A stretch of 44,307 nucleotides of DNA from Ga0077527 sp049433545 (GTDB lineage: Bacteria; Pseudomonadota; Gammaproteobacteria; Burkholderiales; SG8-41): NCBI GenBank assembly GCA_049433545.1, contig JBMTEY010000006.1, positions 1 to 44,307 on the forward strand, in the 5' to 3' direction. Shown here piece after piece: positions 27,381-35,391 of the stretch (within the stretch, counting starts at the first letter, position 1; each line of letters opens with the position of its first letter). Position numbers and translations under genes: made by a program. The notes beneath the pieces were generated by a model that saw nothing but the letters and a program-made list of their open reading frames with translations, did not search any database and was not told the origin of the DNA.

Positions 27381-29219
27381 TTATAGCGCCTTCTCCAGGG
27401 CCTGCCGTTGCGCGGTCATTTCCGCGGGCAGGCGCGACTTCAGCTTGCCGAACAGTTCGTCGTGGTCCTTGATCTCGGCGCGCCAGGCGTCATGGTCGAC
27501 ATGGATCAGCTCGTCGAAGGTCTCGCGGCTGAAGCTGCCCATGCCGTTCCACTCCATGTCTTCGTAACGCGGCATGTTGCCGATCGGGGTTTCGGTCGCG
27601 CCGGATTTGCCGTCGCAGCGCTCGACCACCCATTTCAGCACGCGCATGTTGTCGCCGAAGCCGGGCCACATGAACTTGCCGTTGGAGTCGCGGCGGAACC
27701 AGTTGACCGCAAAAATCTTCGGCGGCGTCTTCAGTTTGGCGCCGACGCCCAGCCAGTGCTTGAAGTAATCGCCGAAGTGGTAGCCGCAGAACGGCAGCAT
27801 CGCGAACGGGTCGCGGCGCACCACGCCGACCTTGCCGACTATGGCGGCGGTGGTTTCCGAGGCCATGGTCGCGGCGAGGTAGACGCCGTGGTTCCAGTCC
27901 TTGGCTTCAGTTACCAGCGGCACGGTGGTGGTGCGGCGGCCGCCGAAGAGGAAGGCGCTGATCGGCACGCCGGCGGGGTTCTCCCAGTCGGCATCCATCG
28001 ACGGGATCTGCGAGGCGTGCACCGTGAATCGCGAGTTCGGATGCGCGGCAACGCGCCCGCTTTCCGGGGTCCACGGCTGTCCGGTCCAGTCGGTCAGATG
28101 CTTGGGCGGGGCCTTGGTGAGCCCCTCCCACCACACGTCGCCGTCCTCGGTCAGTGCAACGTTGGTGAAGATGGTGTTCTTCTTCAGCGCCGCCAGGCAG
28201 TTGGCGTTGGTTTCGTCCGAAGTGCCGGGAGCAACGCCGAAGGCACCGTATTCGGGGTTGATCGCATACAGCCGTCCGTCCGGTCCCGGCTTGATCCAGG
28301 CGATGTCTTCACCGATGGTGGTGACCTTCCAGCCTTCCAGCGCCTTCGGCGGGATCAGCATGGCGAGGTTGGTCTTGCCGCAGGCGCTGGGGAATGCCGC
28401 CGCGATGTAATGTTTCTTGCCGCCGGGGGGCTGGATGCCCAGGATCAGCATGTGTTCGGCGAGCCAGCCCTGCTCCTTCGCCATGATCGAAGCAATGCGC
28501 AGTGCAAAACATTTCTTGCCGAGCAGCGCATTGCCGCCGTAGCCGCTACCGAAAGACCAGATCAGTTTCTCTTCGGGGAAATGGGTAATGAACTTGTGTT
28601 CCTTGTTGCTCGGCCACGGGATGTCGCGTTCGCCCGGTTTCAGCGGCATGCCTACCGAGTGCAGGCACGGCACGAAAACACCGTCCTTGCCCAGAACGTC
28701 AAGCACCTTGCGGCCGATGCGGGTCATGATGCGCATGCTCACCACCACGTACGGCGAGTCGGTCAGTTCGACGCCGATGTGTGCGATCGGCGAACCCAGC
28801 GGGCCCATGCTGAAAGGGATCACGTACATCGGGCGGCCGCGCATGCAGCCGTCATACAGCTTGCTCATGGTCGCCTTCATTTCTTCGGGCGCCATCCAGT
28901 TGTTGTTGGGGCCGGCGTCGTCCTTGTTCCTGCTGCAGACGAAGGTGCGGTCTTCCATGCGCGCCACGTCATCCGGATCGGAACGGGCGAGGAAGCAGCC
29001 GGGGCGCTTTTCCTGGTTGAGCCGGATCAGGGTACCGGCGGCGACCATTTCATTGCACAGGCGGTCATATTCTTCCTGTGAGCCGTCGCACCAGATTATG
29101 CGGTCGGGCTTGGTCAGTTGCGCGACTTCGGCGACCCACGCTTTCAGTTTCGCATGATTGACATAAGCGGGGGCTTCGTACGCCGGTGCAACTTGCGCCT
29201 TGGAGGCGGGCTGATTCAT
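27381..29219 (-). CDS. pckG: Phosphoenolpyruvate carboxykinase (GTP)
   Basis: Converts oxaloacetate and GTP to PEP, the gluconeogenic exit from the TCA cycle. The 612 residues match the GTP-dependent family, not the ATP type of enterobacteria. FPSACGKTNLAM is the kinase loop with the catalytic Cys, the metal and substrate residues lie around GYGGNALLGKKCFALRIAS, and NWFRRDSNGKFMWPGFGDN is the guanine-binding region. AGAGGAG precedes the ATG at 29219. An imperfect 20-bp dyad about 51 bp upstream (29270-29289) may be an operator. A strong terminator follows. The usual context is a single gene, as here. Confidence 0.97.
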   Translation of the reverse strand: MNQPASKAQVAPAYEAPAYVNHAKLKAWVAEVAQLTKPDRIIWCDGSQEEYDRLCNEMVAAGTLIRLNQEKRPGCFLARSDPDDVARMEDRTFVCSRNKDDAGPNNNWMAPEEMKATMSKLYDGCMRGRPMYVIPFSMGPLGSPIAHIGVELTDSPYVVVSMRIMTRIGRKVLDVLGKDGVFVPCLHSVGMPLKPGERDIPWPSNKEHKFITHFPEEKLIWSFGSGYGGNALLGKKCFALRIASIMAKEQGWLAEHMLILGIQPPGGKKHYIAAAFPSACGKTNLAMLIPPKALEGWKVTTIGEDIAWIKPGPDGRLYAINPEYGAFGVAPGTSDETNANCLAALKKNTIFTNVALTEDGDVWWEGLTKAPPKHLTDWTGQPWTPESGRVAAHPNSRFTVHASQIPSMDADWENPAGVPISAFLFGGRRTTTVPLVTEAKDWNHGVYLAATMASETTAAIVGKVGVVRRDPFAMLPFCGYHFGDYFKHWLGVGAKLKTPPKIFAVNWFRRDSNGKFMWPGFGDNMRVLKWVVERCDGKSGATETPIGNMPRYEDMEWNGMGSFSRETFDELIHVDHDAWRAEIKDHDELFGKLKSRLPAEMTAQRQALEKAL

Positions 29220-29269
29220 CAGAAACTCCTCTGAGGAAAACGGTAATTTTTCTAAAAAACAAAGGCAAA

Positions 29270-29289
29270 GTGAAACATGCGTGTCTCAC
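29270..29289 (-). promoter_or_regulatory. Possible operator dyad upstream of pckG
   Basis: GTGAAACA (29270-29277) and TGTCTCAC (29282-29289) form an inverted repeat with one mismatch and a 4-base centre. A -10-like TAAAAT lies further upstream (minus strand, 29308-29313). Size and position suit a dimeric repressor or activator of gluconeogenesis, but no regulator can be named. Confidence 0.35.
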
Positions 29290-29399
29290 TCTGCCGAATT
29301 GATGCGGATTTTACCGGAATTCAGCGCTTGCCGCCTCTTCCGGCATCGTCTATCGCATCGCGAAACGCGCGCCCGCGGGCGCAAAAAAACATTGTGTGA

Positions 29400-30575
29400 T
29401 CAGGTAGTTGCAGCTCGGGACCGGGTGCCATAAAAGAGGATGGCGGCGCCGGTGACGAGCAGGAACGGCACCGCGCCGTAGTTCATGACCTCCCAGCCGC
29501 GCGCCGAGAACAGCCAGCCCGAGGACGCGGAACTGATGGCCATGGTGATGAATATGGCCATGTCGTTGGCGCCCTGCACCTTCGCCTTTTCGGAAGGCGC
29601 ATGGGTTTCGGTCAGCAGCGTGGTGCCGCCGACATACATGAAATTCCAGCCCACGCCGATCAGCACCAGGGCCACCCAGAAGTGCATGACGTCGACGCCC
29701 GACAGCGCAATGGCCACGCAGGCGAGACTCAGCAGCACGCCGGTGAACAGGATCGCACGCACGCCGAAGCGCTTGATCAGCGACCCGGTCACGAACGACG
29801 GCGCGAACATGGCGATCACATGCCACTGGATCACGAACGCGGTATCGCTGAACGTGTGTTCGCAGGATTTCATCGCCAGCGGCGTCGCCGTCATCAGCAG
29901 GTTCATCACGCCGTAGCCTACGGTGGCCGACAGCACGGCCACCACGAACGCCGGCTGGCGCGCGATCACCGCCAGCGGCCGGCCCTGGTCCTTTTGCTCG
30001 GCCTCAGTCAGCCGTGGAATGCTCATCATCCGCTGCAGCGCCAGCGCCACCACGCAGAAACCGATCAGCGCGAGATAACTGCCGAGAAATTCGGCGGGCA
30101 GTATGTCCTTGGTCCATTTGCTGGTCTGCGGACCGAGCACTCCGCCCACCAGACCGCCGGCCATCACCAGCGAAATGGCCTTGCTCTTGAAGTCGGACCC
30201 GGCAACGTCTGCTGCGGCAAAACGGTAATACTGGCCGGAGGCGTTGTAGATGCCCATCACCAGCGTCCCCATGCACAGCATCCAGAAATCGTGGCTGTAC
30301 ACCGCGTAGCCGCAGATCAGCGCGCCGAGGATGCCGATCAGCGTACCGAGGCTGAAGCCGTTGACGCGGCCGATGCGCCGCATCAGGTGGGACACCGGCA
30401 GCGTGGTCAGCGCCGCCCCCACCACGTACGAAGTCACCGGCAACGTTGCCAGCGACTTGTCGTCGGTGAGCGCATAGCCGGCCAGGCCGTTGATTGAAAT
30501 CAGGATCGTGTTGTTGGTGAACAACAACGCCTGGGTCGCGCACAGCAGCGCGACGTTTCTCTTTTCCGCGGTCAA
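29400..30575 (-). CDS. MFS transporter
   Basis: 391-residue protein with about 12 hydrophobic segments, a major facilitator. RRIGRVNGFSLGTLIGILG after helix 2 corresponds to the conserved loop 2-3 motif, and KRFGVRAILFTGVLLS to its second-half counterpart. The substrate is not recognisable. It begins with TTG at 30575, nine bases after the stop of the glutathione transferase gene and without a clear ribosome-binding site, so it is probably coupled to it. A further in-frame ATG is not available before the first helix. Efflux of a conjugated compound would fit the neighbour but is inference. Confidence 0.82.
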   Translation of the reverse strand: MTAEKRNVALLCATQALLFTNNTILISINGLAGYALTDDKSLATLPVTSYVVGAALTTLPVSHLMRRIGRVNGFSLGTLIGILGALICGYAVYSHDFWMLCMGTLVMGIYNASGQYYRFAAADVAGSDFKSKAISLVMAGGLVGGVLGPQTSKWTKDILPAEFLGSYLALIGFCVVALALQRMMSIPRLTEAEQKDQGRPLAVIARQPAFVVAVLSATVGYGVMNLLMTATPLAMKSCEHTFSDTAFVIQWHVIAMFAPSFVTGSLIKRFGVRAILFTGVLLSLACVAIALSGVDVMHFWVALVLIGVGWNFMYVGGTTLLTETHAPSEKAKVQGANDMAIFITMAISSASSGWLFSARGWEVMNYGAVPFLLVTGAAILFYGTRSRAATT

Positions 30576-30584
30576 TTCAGTCGA

Positions 30585-31280
30585 TCAGCGTTTCTGGAAC
30601 TGGGTCTTGCCGAACATCACTTCGCGTGCCTTGTCGTCCACCGGGTTGCTGTTCGATTCGTCGGCCAGCGTTGTCAGCGCCTTCTGCACCGCCGGTCGGG
30701 CGTTGATGGTGTCGAACCATTTTTTCGCGTTGGGATATTCGCTCATATCGATGCCGCGGCTTTCGGCGCCGCGTATCCATGGGAAGATTGCCATGTCCGC
30801 GATGGTGTATTCGTCACAGGCGACGAATTTCGATTGCGCCAGCTGCTTGTCGAGCACATGGGTCAGGCGATTGGCCTCGTTGGTGTAACGCTCGACTGCG
30901 TATTCGATCTTGTCCTTGGCGTAACGGCGGAAGTGGTTGGCCTGGCCGAACATCGGGCCGACGCCACCCATCTGCCACATCAGCCACTGCACGCAACTCC
31001 AGCGCTGCTGCGGATCCTTGGGCAGGAATTTGCCGGATTTCTCGGCGAGGTAGAGCAGGATTGCACCGGATTCCATCAGCGACAGCGGCTTGCCGCCGGG
31101 ACCGTCGGGATCGACCATCGCCGGGATGCGGTTGTTCGGGCTGATCTTCAGAAACTCGGGCTTGAACTGCTCGCCGGTGCGGATGTTCACGCCATGCACC
31201 CGGTACGGCAATCCGGTTTCCTCCAGCATGATGTGGATTTTGTGGCCGTTCGGAGTGGCCCAGCTGTAGAGTTCGATCAT
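30585..31280 (-). CDS. Glutathione transferase, YfcG-like (Nu class)
   Basis: 231-residue cytosolic glutathione transferase. The N-terminal thioredoxin-like domain starts MIELYSWATPNGHK, where T9 and N11 are the glutathione-contacting residues of the Nu class (YfcG/YghU), followed by SPNNRIPAMVDPDG with the cis-proline and MESGAILLYLAE. The C-terminal helical domain includes QWLMWQMGGVGPMFGQ and IADMAIFPW. YfcG relatives act as disulfide-bond reductases with GSH rather than typical transferases. The frame is open to 31379, but ATG at 31280 with GAGG upstream gives the family start. Divergent from the MFS gene at 31390. Confidence 0.9.
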   Translation of the reverse strand: MIELYSWATPNGHKIHIMLEETGLPYRVHGVNIRTGEQFKPEFLKISPNNRIPAMVDPDGPGGKPLSLMESGAILLYLAEKSGKFLPKDPQQRWSCVQWLMWQMGGVGPMFGQANHFRRYAKDKIEYAVERYTNEANRLTHVLDKQLAQSKFVACDEYTIADMAIFPWIRGAESRGIDMSEYPNAKKWFDTINARPAVQKALTTLADESNSNPVDDKAREVMFGKTQFQKR

Positions 31281-31389
31281 TGATGGCCTCGCGCAGGTGG
31301 TTCGGGAAAGCGCGGAGTATAGCGCAGGCATCGCCGCGCTCGCGGCGCCGGAACCCACGATTTTTGCTACCCTCCGCAACGAGCCTGCA

Positions 31390-32625
31390 ATGAATCCAAT
31401 TCGCGATTACCTGCTGCCGCCGGGCACCCTGCCGGAAGCCCGCCTGCTGCTGGCGGCGCGCGCGCTGCGCGCCTTTGGCGACGGTTTCGTCAGCCTCTTG
31501 TTGCCCTATTACCTGATCCTGCTCGGCTACAGCGCGCTGCAGATCGGGCTGCTGGTGACAGCCACCCTGCTCGGCTCGGGGCTGATGACGCTGGGCATCG
31601 GTTTCATCGCCCACCGCTATCCCGCGCGCAGGCTGTTGCTGCTGGCATGCCTACTGATGATCACCACCGGACTCGCGGTGCCGGCGCTGACCTCGTTCTG
31701 GCCACTGCTGGTGGTTGCGGTCGTCGGCACGCTCAACCCCTCCGCGAGTGATGTCACGCTGTTTTCACCACTGGAACAGACGCTGCTGACGCGAACGACT
31801 TCCGCCGCATCGCGCACCGCGCTGTTCGCGCGCTACAGCCTGATCGGCGCGCTGGTCGCCGCACTCGGGGCGCAGGCTGCCGGCGTGCCCGACCTTTTTT
31901 CCTCATCCGGAGACCCCGGCAGACTGGCGGCGATCCGCACGATGTTCCTGCTTTACGCGCTGCTCGGCGCAGCCGCCTTCCTGCTCTACCAGCGGCTGTC
32001 GCCTGCACTCGAACCCGAACAGCATGAACAACCGGTGCCTCTCGAAAAATCGCGGCGCATCGTCTACACCCTGGCCGCGCTATTCAGCATCGACGCCTTC
32101 GCCGGCGGTTTTGCCGTGCAGTCGCTGCTGGCGCTGTGGCTGCTGCAGCGCTTCGATCTGTCGGTCGCAGCGGCGGGCAGCATATTTTTCTGGACCGGGC
32201 TGCTGACGGCGTTTTCACACCTCGCCGCGGCGCGCGTGGCCGCGCGTTTCGGACTGATCAACACCATGGTCTACACCCACCTGCCGGCGAACGTATTCCT
32301 GATCATGGTGCCGTTCATGCCGACGCTGGAATTGGCGCTGCTGTTCCTGTTCCTGCGCAGCGCGCTGTCATCGATGGATGTGCCGGCGCGAACTTCTTAC
32401 GTGATGGCCGTGGTATCTCCGGGAGAGCGTGCTGCCGCAGCCAGCGTCACCGCGGTGCCGCGCAGCCTCGCCAGCGCACTGAGTCCCTCGTTAGCCGGTG
32501 CCCTGCTGTCGATGAGTGCGTTCGGCTGGCCGCTGGTGATCTGTGGAGCGCTGAAGATCGTCTACGACCTGACCCTGCTCAAAATGTTCAGCGCGGTAAA
32601 ACCACCAGAAGAAATCGATCGCTGA
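31390..32625 (+). CDS. MFS transporter
   Basis: 411-residue membrane protein with 12 hydrophobic stretches. The first half starts with RALRAFGDGFVSLLLPYYLILLG, and AHRYPARRLLLLACLL is the loop 2-3 motif. It is not closely similar to the MFS protein at 29400. ATG at 31390 was preferred to the upstream frame opening at 31297, which lies in the divergent promoter region; the ribosome-binding site is weak. Its last 64 bases overlap the convergent Bug-type gene. Substrate unknown. Confidence 0.82.
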   Translation: MNPIRDYLLPPGTLPEARLLLAARALRAFGDGFVSLLLPYYLILLGYSALQIGLLVTATLLGSGLMTLGIGFIAHRYPARRLLLLACLLMITTGLAVPALTSFWPLLVVAVVGTLNPSASDVTLFSPLEQTLLTRTTSAASRTALFARYSLIGALVAALGAQAAGVPDLFSSSGDPGRLAAIRTMFLLYALLGAAAFLLYQRLSPALEPEQHEQPVPLEKSRRIVYTLAALFSIDAFAGGFAVQSLLALWLLQRFDLSVAAAGSIFFWTGLLTAFSHLAAARVAARFGLINTMVYTHLPANVFLIMVPFMPTLELALLFLFLRSALSSMDVPARTSYVMAVVSPGERAAAASVTAVPRSLASALSPSLAGALLSMSAFGWPLVICGALKIVYDLTLLKMFSAVKPPEEIDR

Positions 32626-33617
32626 ACAGGTAGCGCGGCAACGGCATCGCCGCTACGACGCAATTCTTCGTGCAACGCGGTCTGCAGCGTCCTCTCGTCG
32701 CCGAATTCCGCGACATAACCGAGTCCTGCCAGCGCATCCCGCGCATCGCTGCCGCGCAAAACCACAGCCAGCGCTGCGCGCAGGCGCATGATCTGCGCCG
32801 GTTGTATCGCCGGAGCCGCGAACAATCCATGCCAGCCCGCAGACCGGGCGACGGCAAAACCTGATTCGGCAAAAGTCGGCACCGTCGGCAACAGTACATG
32901 TCGATCGGCTGCGGCAATCGCCAGGATACGCAGGCGCTGGCCGGTTGCATACGGCAGCACCGCCGGCAGCGGCGCCGCGGCAGCAAGCACCTGGCGCGCC
33001 AGCACACCGCGCAGCGCACCATTGCCGCCGTTGAAAGCCACCGTCGATATTGCACCCGGACGCTCGCCCTGCAGTTGCCGCATCAGCCATTGGCCAGCCG
33101 TGCGTTCACCCGGGGTGCCGATCTGCAGCGGGGAGCGCTGCACCTGACCAAGCAGACGGGCCATGCCGTCCACGCCCGCTTCGTTGCGCATCACCAGCAC
33201 CACTGGCACCCGCGCAACCAGCGCCACCGGCTGCAGCCCACGCATCGCCGGCGGAGTGGTTCCGGCAGTCAGGCCCGAGCCACCGAACAGCAGCATGGCG
33301 GAATCGGACGCGGCGACGGCCAGTGCGGCAGCCGTGCCGCCGCCCCGCGGATTGCGCACCACCGCCACTTCCGCGGCCAGCGCCGACACCAGCAAACGCT
33401 GCACGTGCCGCAACAGCGCGTCGGTGGTCGACGGCGTGGCGTAGGTCTGCATCGTGCGCAGCGCCCGGGTCATGGTGACGGTTCCGGCAATATCGGCCGC
33501 ACCGGTCGCCGGATACGGATTGACCAGCGTCAGAGTGGCTGGGCTTGCATGGGACGATCCCGCGCCCGGCATTGCAAACAGCGCGCAGCAAGCAACGATG
33601 AAAAAACGCACGTTCAT
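32562..33617 (-). CDS. Bug/TctC-type periplasmic solute-binding protein, divergent
   Basis: 351 residues with a signal peptide (hydrophobic about 4-16, cleavage near SHA at 24) followed by the fold of tripartite tricarboxylate transporter receptors: LVNPYPATGAADI corresponds to the Bug start, PLQIGTPGERTAGQWLM to the domain-crossing segment, and PTVPTFAESGF with WHGLFAAPA to the C-terminal signature. Such proteins bind carboxylates or related ligands. The tctA/tctB membrane genes are absent here, as is common in betaproteobacteria with many orphan Bug proteins. It starts 4 bases after the ygfX stop. Low-similarity regions suggest a diverged copy; the ligand is unknown. Confidence 0.75.
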   Translation of the reverse strand: MNVRFFIVACCALFAMPGAGSSHASPATLTLVNPYPATGAADIAGTVTMTRALRTMQTYATPSTTDALLRHVQRLLVSALAAEVAVVRNPRGGGTAAALAVAASDSAMLLFGGSGLTAGTTPPAMRGLQPVALVARVPVVLVMRNEAGVDGMARLLGQVQRSPLQIGTPGERTAGQWLMRQLQGERPGAISTVAFNGGNGALRGVLARQVLAAAAPLPAVLPYATGQRLRILAIAAADRHVLLPTVPTFAESGFAVARSAGWHGLFAAPAIQPAQIMRLRAALAVVLRGSDARDALAGLGYVAEFGDERTLQTALHEELRRSGDAVAALPVQRSISSGGFTALNILSRVRS

Positions 33618-33621
33618 CGGT

Positions 33622-34080
33622 TCAGGGCGTCACTACTACATCCGCCGCCTTGCGCGGACCCCAGCGCAACCAGACCCTCAGGCGACGCAAGTCTTCCGCA
33701 TCGGCACTGTCGCCGGGTATCACCACATGTACCGGCAGGCGCCGTGACTCGAGCCGGATGTTGAGAATGAGCAGCGCCGGAGATACCAGACTGGAACCCA
33801 GCACCTGGCCGGCATGCCAGCCGTCGCGGGTGCGGACCCGCAACTGCTCGCGATCGCTGAAATCGAGCGCCACGACGCTGTGGACACCTCGGCGCAGTGC
33901 ATGGCGGCGTATCACATCCATCGCACTGAACAGCAGCAGCGCACCCAGCACGGCCTGCGTCCAGGGCGCCAAAGGCAAGGCCGGCAGCAACAGCAATACG
34001 CCGGCATGCGCAGCAGCAAGCAGCAACGCCAGCCGTCGTGAAGGCCGCAACGCGATGACCGGTAAACGGGGTGTATCCAT
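33622..34080 (-). CDS. ygfX: YgfX family inner-membrane protein
   Basis: 152 residues with two hydrophobic segments (about 13-32 and 36-53) forming a membrane hairpin near the N-terminus and a soluble remainder rich in Arg and Trp, ending in the conserved DLRRLRVWLRWG. This is the architecture of YgfX (CptA), the membrane partner of SdhE/YgfY, described in E. coli as the toxin of a membrane toxin-antitoxin pair affecting FtsZ and MreB. Its place divergent from ygfZ strengthens the call, since E. coli keeps ygfX, ygfY and ygfZ together. Possible starts are ATG 34080, ATG 34089 and TTG 34116; none has a good ribosome-binding site. sdhE lies about 23 kb away. Confidence 0.72.
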   Translation of the reverse strand: MDTPRLPVIALRPSRRLALLLAAAHAGVLLLLPALPLAPWTQAVLGALLLFSAMDVIRRHALRRGVHSVVALDFSDREQLRVRTRDGWHAGQVLGSSLVSPALLILNIRLESRRLPVHVVIPGDSADAEDLRRLRVWLRWGPRKAADVVVTP

Positions 34081-34191
34081 GACGCTCATTGCAGCCGAAA
34101 CCCGGCGCCAGCGCAATGTGACAGCCTCTATTTAATAACCCATTGTTTTAATTGATTTATTTTACATTTTATCGCTGGAAGGCTATGATGC

Positions 34192-35103
34192 GTGCTGCGA
34201 CTTTGCCAAATGACTGATGTGACTGCCGCCCGCCTCACCGATTGGTCCCTGCTGCATTTTTCCGGCTCCGACACCCCGGGTTTTCTTCACGGCCAGCTGA
34301 CCTGCGACGTACTTGCGCTGCAACCCGGCGCCAGCACCTACGGCGGCTATTGCAATCCCAAGGGACGCCTGCTGGCCACGTTCCTGCTGTGGATGGACGA
34401 CGGCGGTTACACCATGCTGCTGCCCGCCGCAATTGCCGAGGCCATCCGCAAGCGACTGGCCATGTACGTGCTGCGCGCCAAGGTGAAAATCGAAGACATC
34501 ACCGCCCAACACGCCTGCATCGGCATTACCGGCGGCGATGCCGCGACGGCTATCTCCGCCCTGGGCGGCAGTGTTCCCGGAAAGCTGCACGGCACGGCCA
34601 TGCGCGACGGCACGACCATCATCCATCTGCCGGTGCAGCGCTATCTCGCCATCGCGCCGCAGGTTCCCGCACCACATCCCATTGACAATAAAGCATGGGG
34701 AGCAGCGGACATCGACGCCGGAATTCCGTTCATCGTTCCCGCCACGCAGGAGGAGTTCGTGCCGCAAATGGTGAACCTCGACCTGATCGGCGCGCTCAGC
34801 TACACCAAGGGCTGTTATCCGGGACAGGAAATCGTCGCCCGCACGCATTACCTCGGCCGGCTGAAACAGCGCATGTTCCGCGCCCGCGTCGCCGCCCCTG
34901 CCGATGCCGGCGACAGGCTGTATTGCGCCGATCTCGGCGACCAGGCTGCCGGCATGATCGTCGCCGGGATCGCGACAGCTGACGGCGGTTCCGATGTCCT
35001 CGCGGTGCTGCGCACCGCCAATGCCGAAAATGAGCCGTACCATCTGGGCTCGCTGCAGGGCCCATGCCTAGATATCACACCGCTCCCCTACAGGATTACC
35101 TGA
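34192..35103 (+). CDS. ygfZ: Folate-binding protein YgfZ
   Basis: GcvT-like tetrahydrofolate-binding protein that supports assembly or repair of certain [4Fe-4S] enzymes. The diagnostic KGCYPGQE lies at 206-213 with the conserved Cys208; FLHGQLTCDV and NPKGRLLA are family blocks near the N-terminus. It is about 303 residues. GTG at 34192 lies 9 bases after GGAAGG (34177-34182), while ATG at 34210 has no ribosome-binding site; either is possible. Aconitases, SdhB and other Fe-S enzymes encoded nearby are plausible clients. The next gene starts 2 bases after its stop. Confidence 0.9.
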   Translation: MLRLCQMTDVTAARLTDWSLLHFSGSDTPGFLHGQLTCDVLALQPGASTYGGYCNPKGRLLATFLLWMDDGGYTMLLPAAIAEAIRKRLAMYVLRAKVKIEDITAQHACIGITGGDAATAISALGGSVPGKLHGTAMRDGTTIIHLPVQRYLAIAPQVPAPHPIDNKAWGAADIDAGIPFIVPATQEEFVPQMVNLDLIGALSYTKGCYPGQEIVARTHYLGRLKQRMFRARVAAPADAGDRLYCADLGDQAAGMIVAGIATADGGSDVLAVLRTANAENEPYHLGSLQGPCLDITPLPYRIT

Positions 35104-35105
35104 AC

Positions 35106-35384
35106 ATGGTCTGGTCTTACTACATCTACTACCGGGTCGATCCCGCCAAAACCGACTCCTGCGCTGCTGCCGTGCAGGCCGTGTTTTCTGCGGTGCGCAA
35201 GGCCTCCGGCGTCCAGGGCCGCGTCCTGAAAAAACGCAACGAACCGCTGCTGTGGATGGAAATCTACGAACATGTAACCAACGAAGCGGCGTTTGAATGG
35301 GCGCTCGCGGAAGCCGTCGCGGCCTCCGGCATGCTCAATCTGCTGCAACCGGGCAGCGGTCGGCATACCGAATGTTTTTCCTGA
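35106..35384 (+). CDS. DUF4936 family protein
   Basis: 92-residue protein of unknown function. YIYYRVDP at the N-terminus, a central LLWMEIYE and a C-terminal RHTECF are the recognisable landmarks of this betaproteobacterial family, which resembles a small ferredoxin-like alpha-beta fold. ATG at 35106, two bases after the ygfZ stop, was chosen; an upstream open frame to 35064 overlaps ygfZ. The tight spacing suggests translation coupling with ygfZ and thus a related role, but nothing more can be said. Confidence 0.78.
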   Translation: MVWSYYIYYRVDPAKTDSCAAAVQAVFSAVRKASGVQGRVLKKRNEPLLWMEIYEHVTNEAAFEWALAEAVAASGMLNLLQPGSGRHTECFS

Positions 35385-35391
35385 ACGAACC

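Noticed and set aside
27068..27386. Short plus-strand frames opposite the small basic protein
   Set aside because: They cross two terminators and have no ribosome-binding site; the minus-strand frame has AAGGAG and a conserved-looking start.
29369..29389. Perfect palindrome GCGCCCGCGGGCGC with an A run as a terminator of the MFS gene
   Set aside because: On the minus strand the T run comes before, not after, the hairpin; on the plus strand A residues follow. It is not an intrinsic terminator in either direction.
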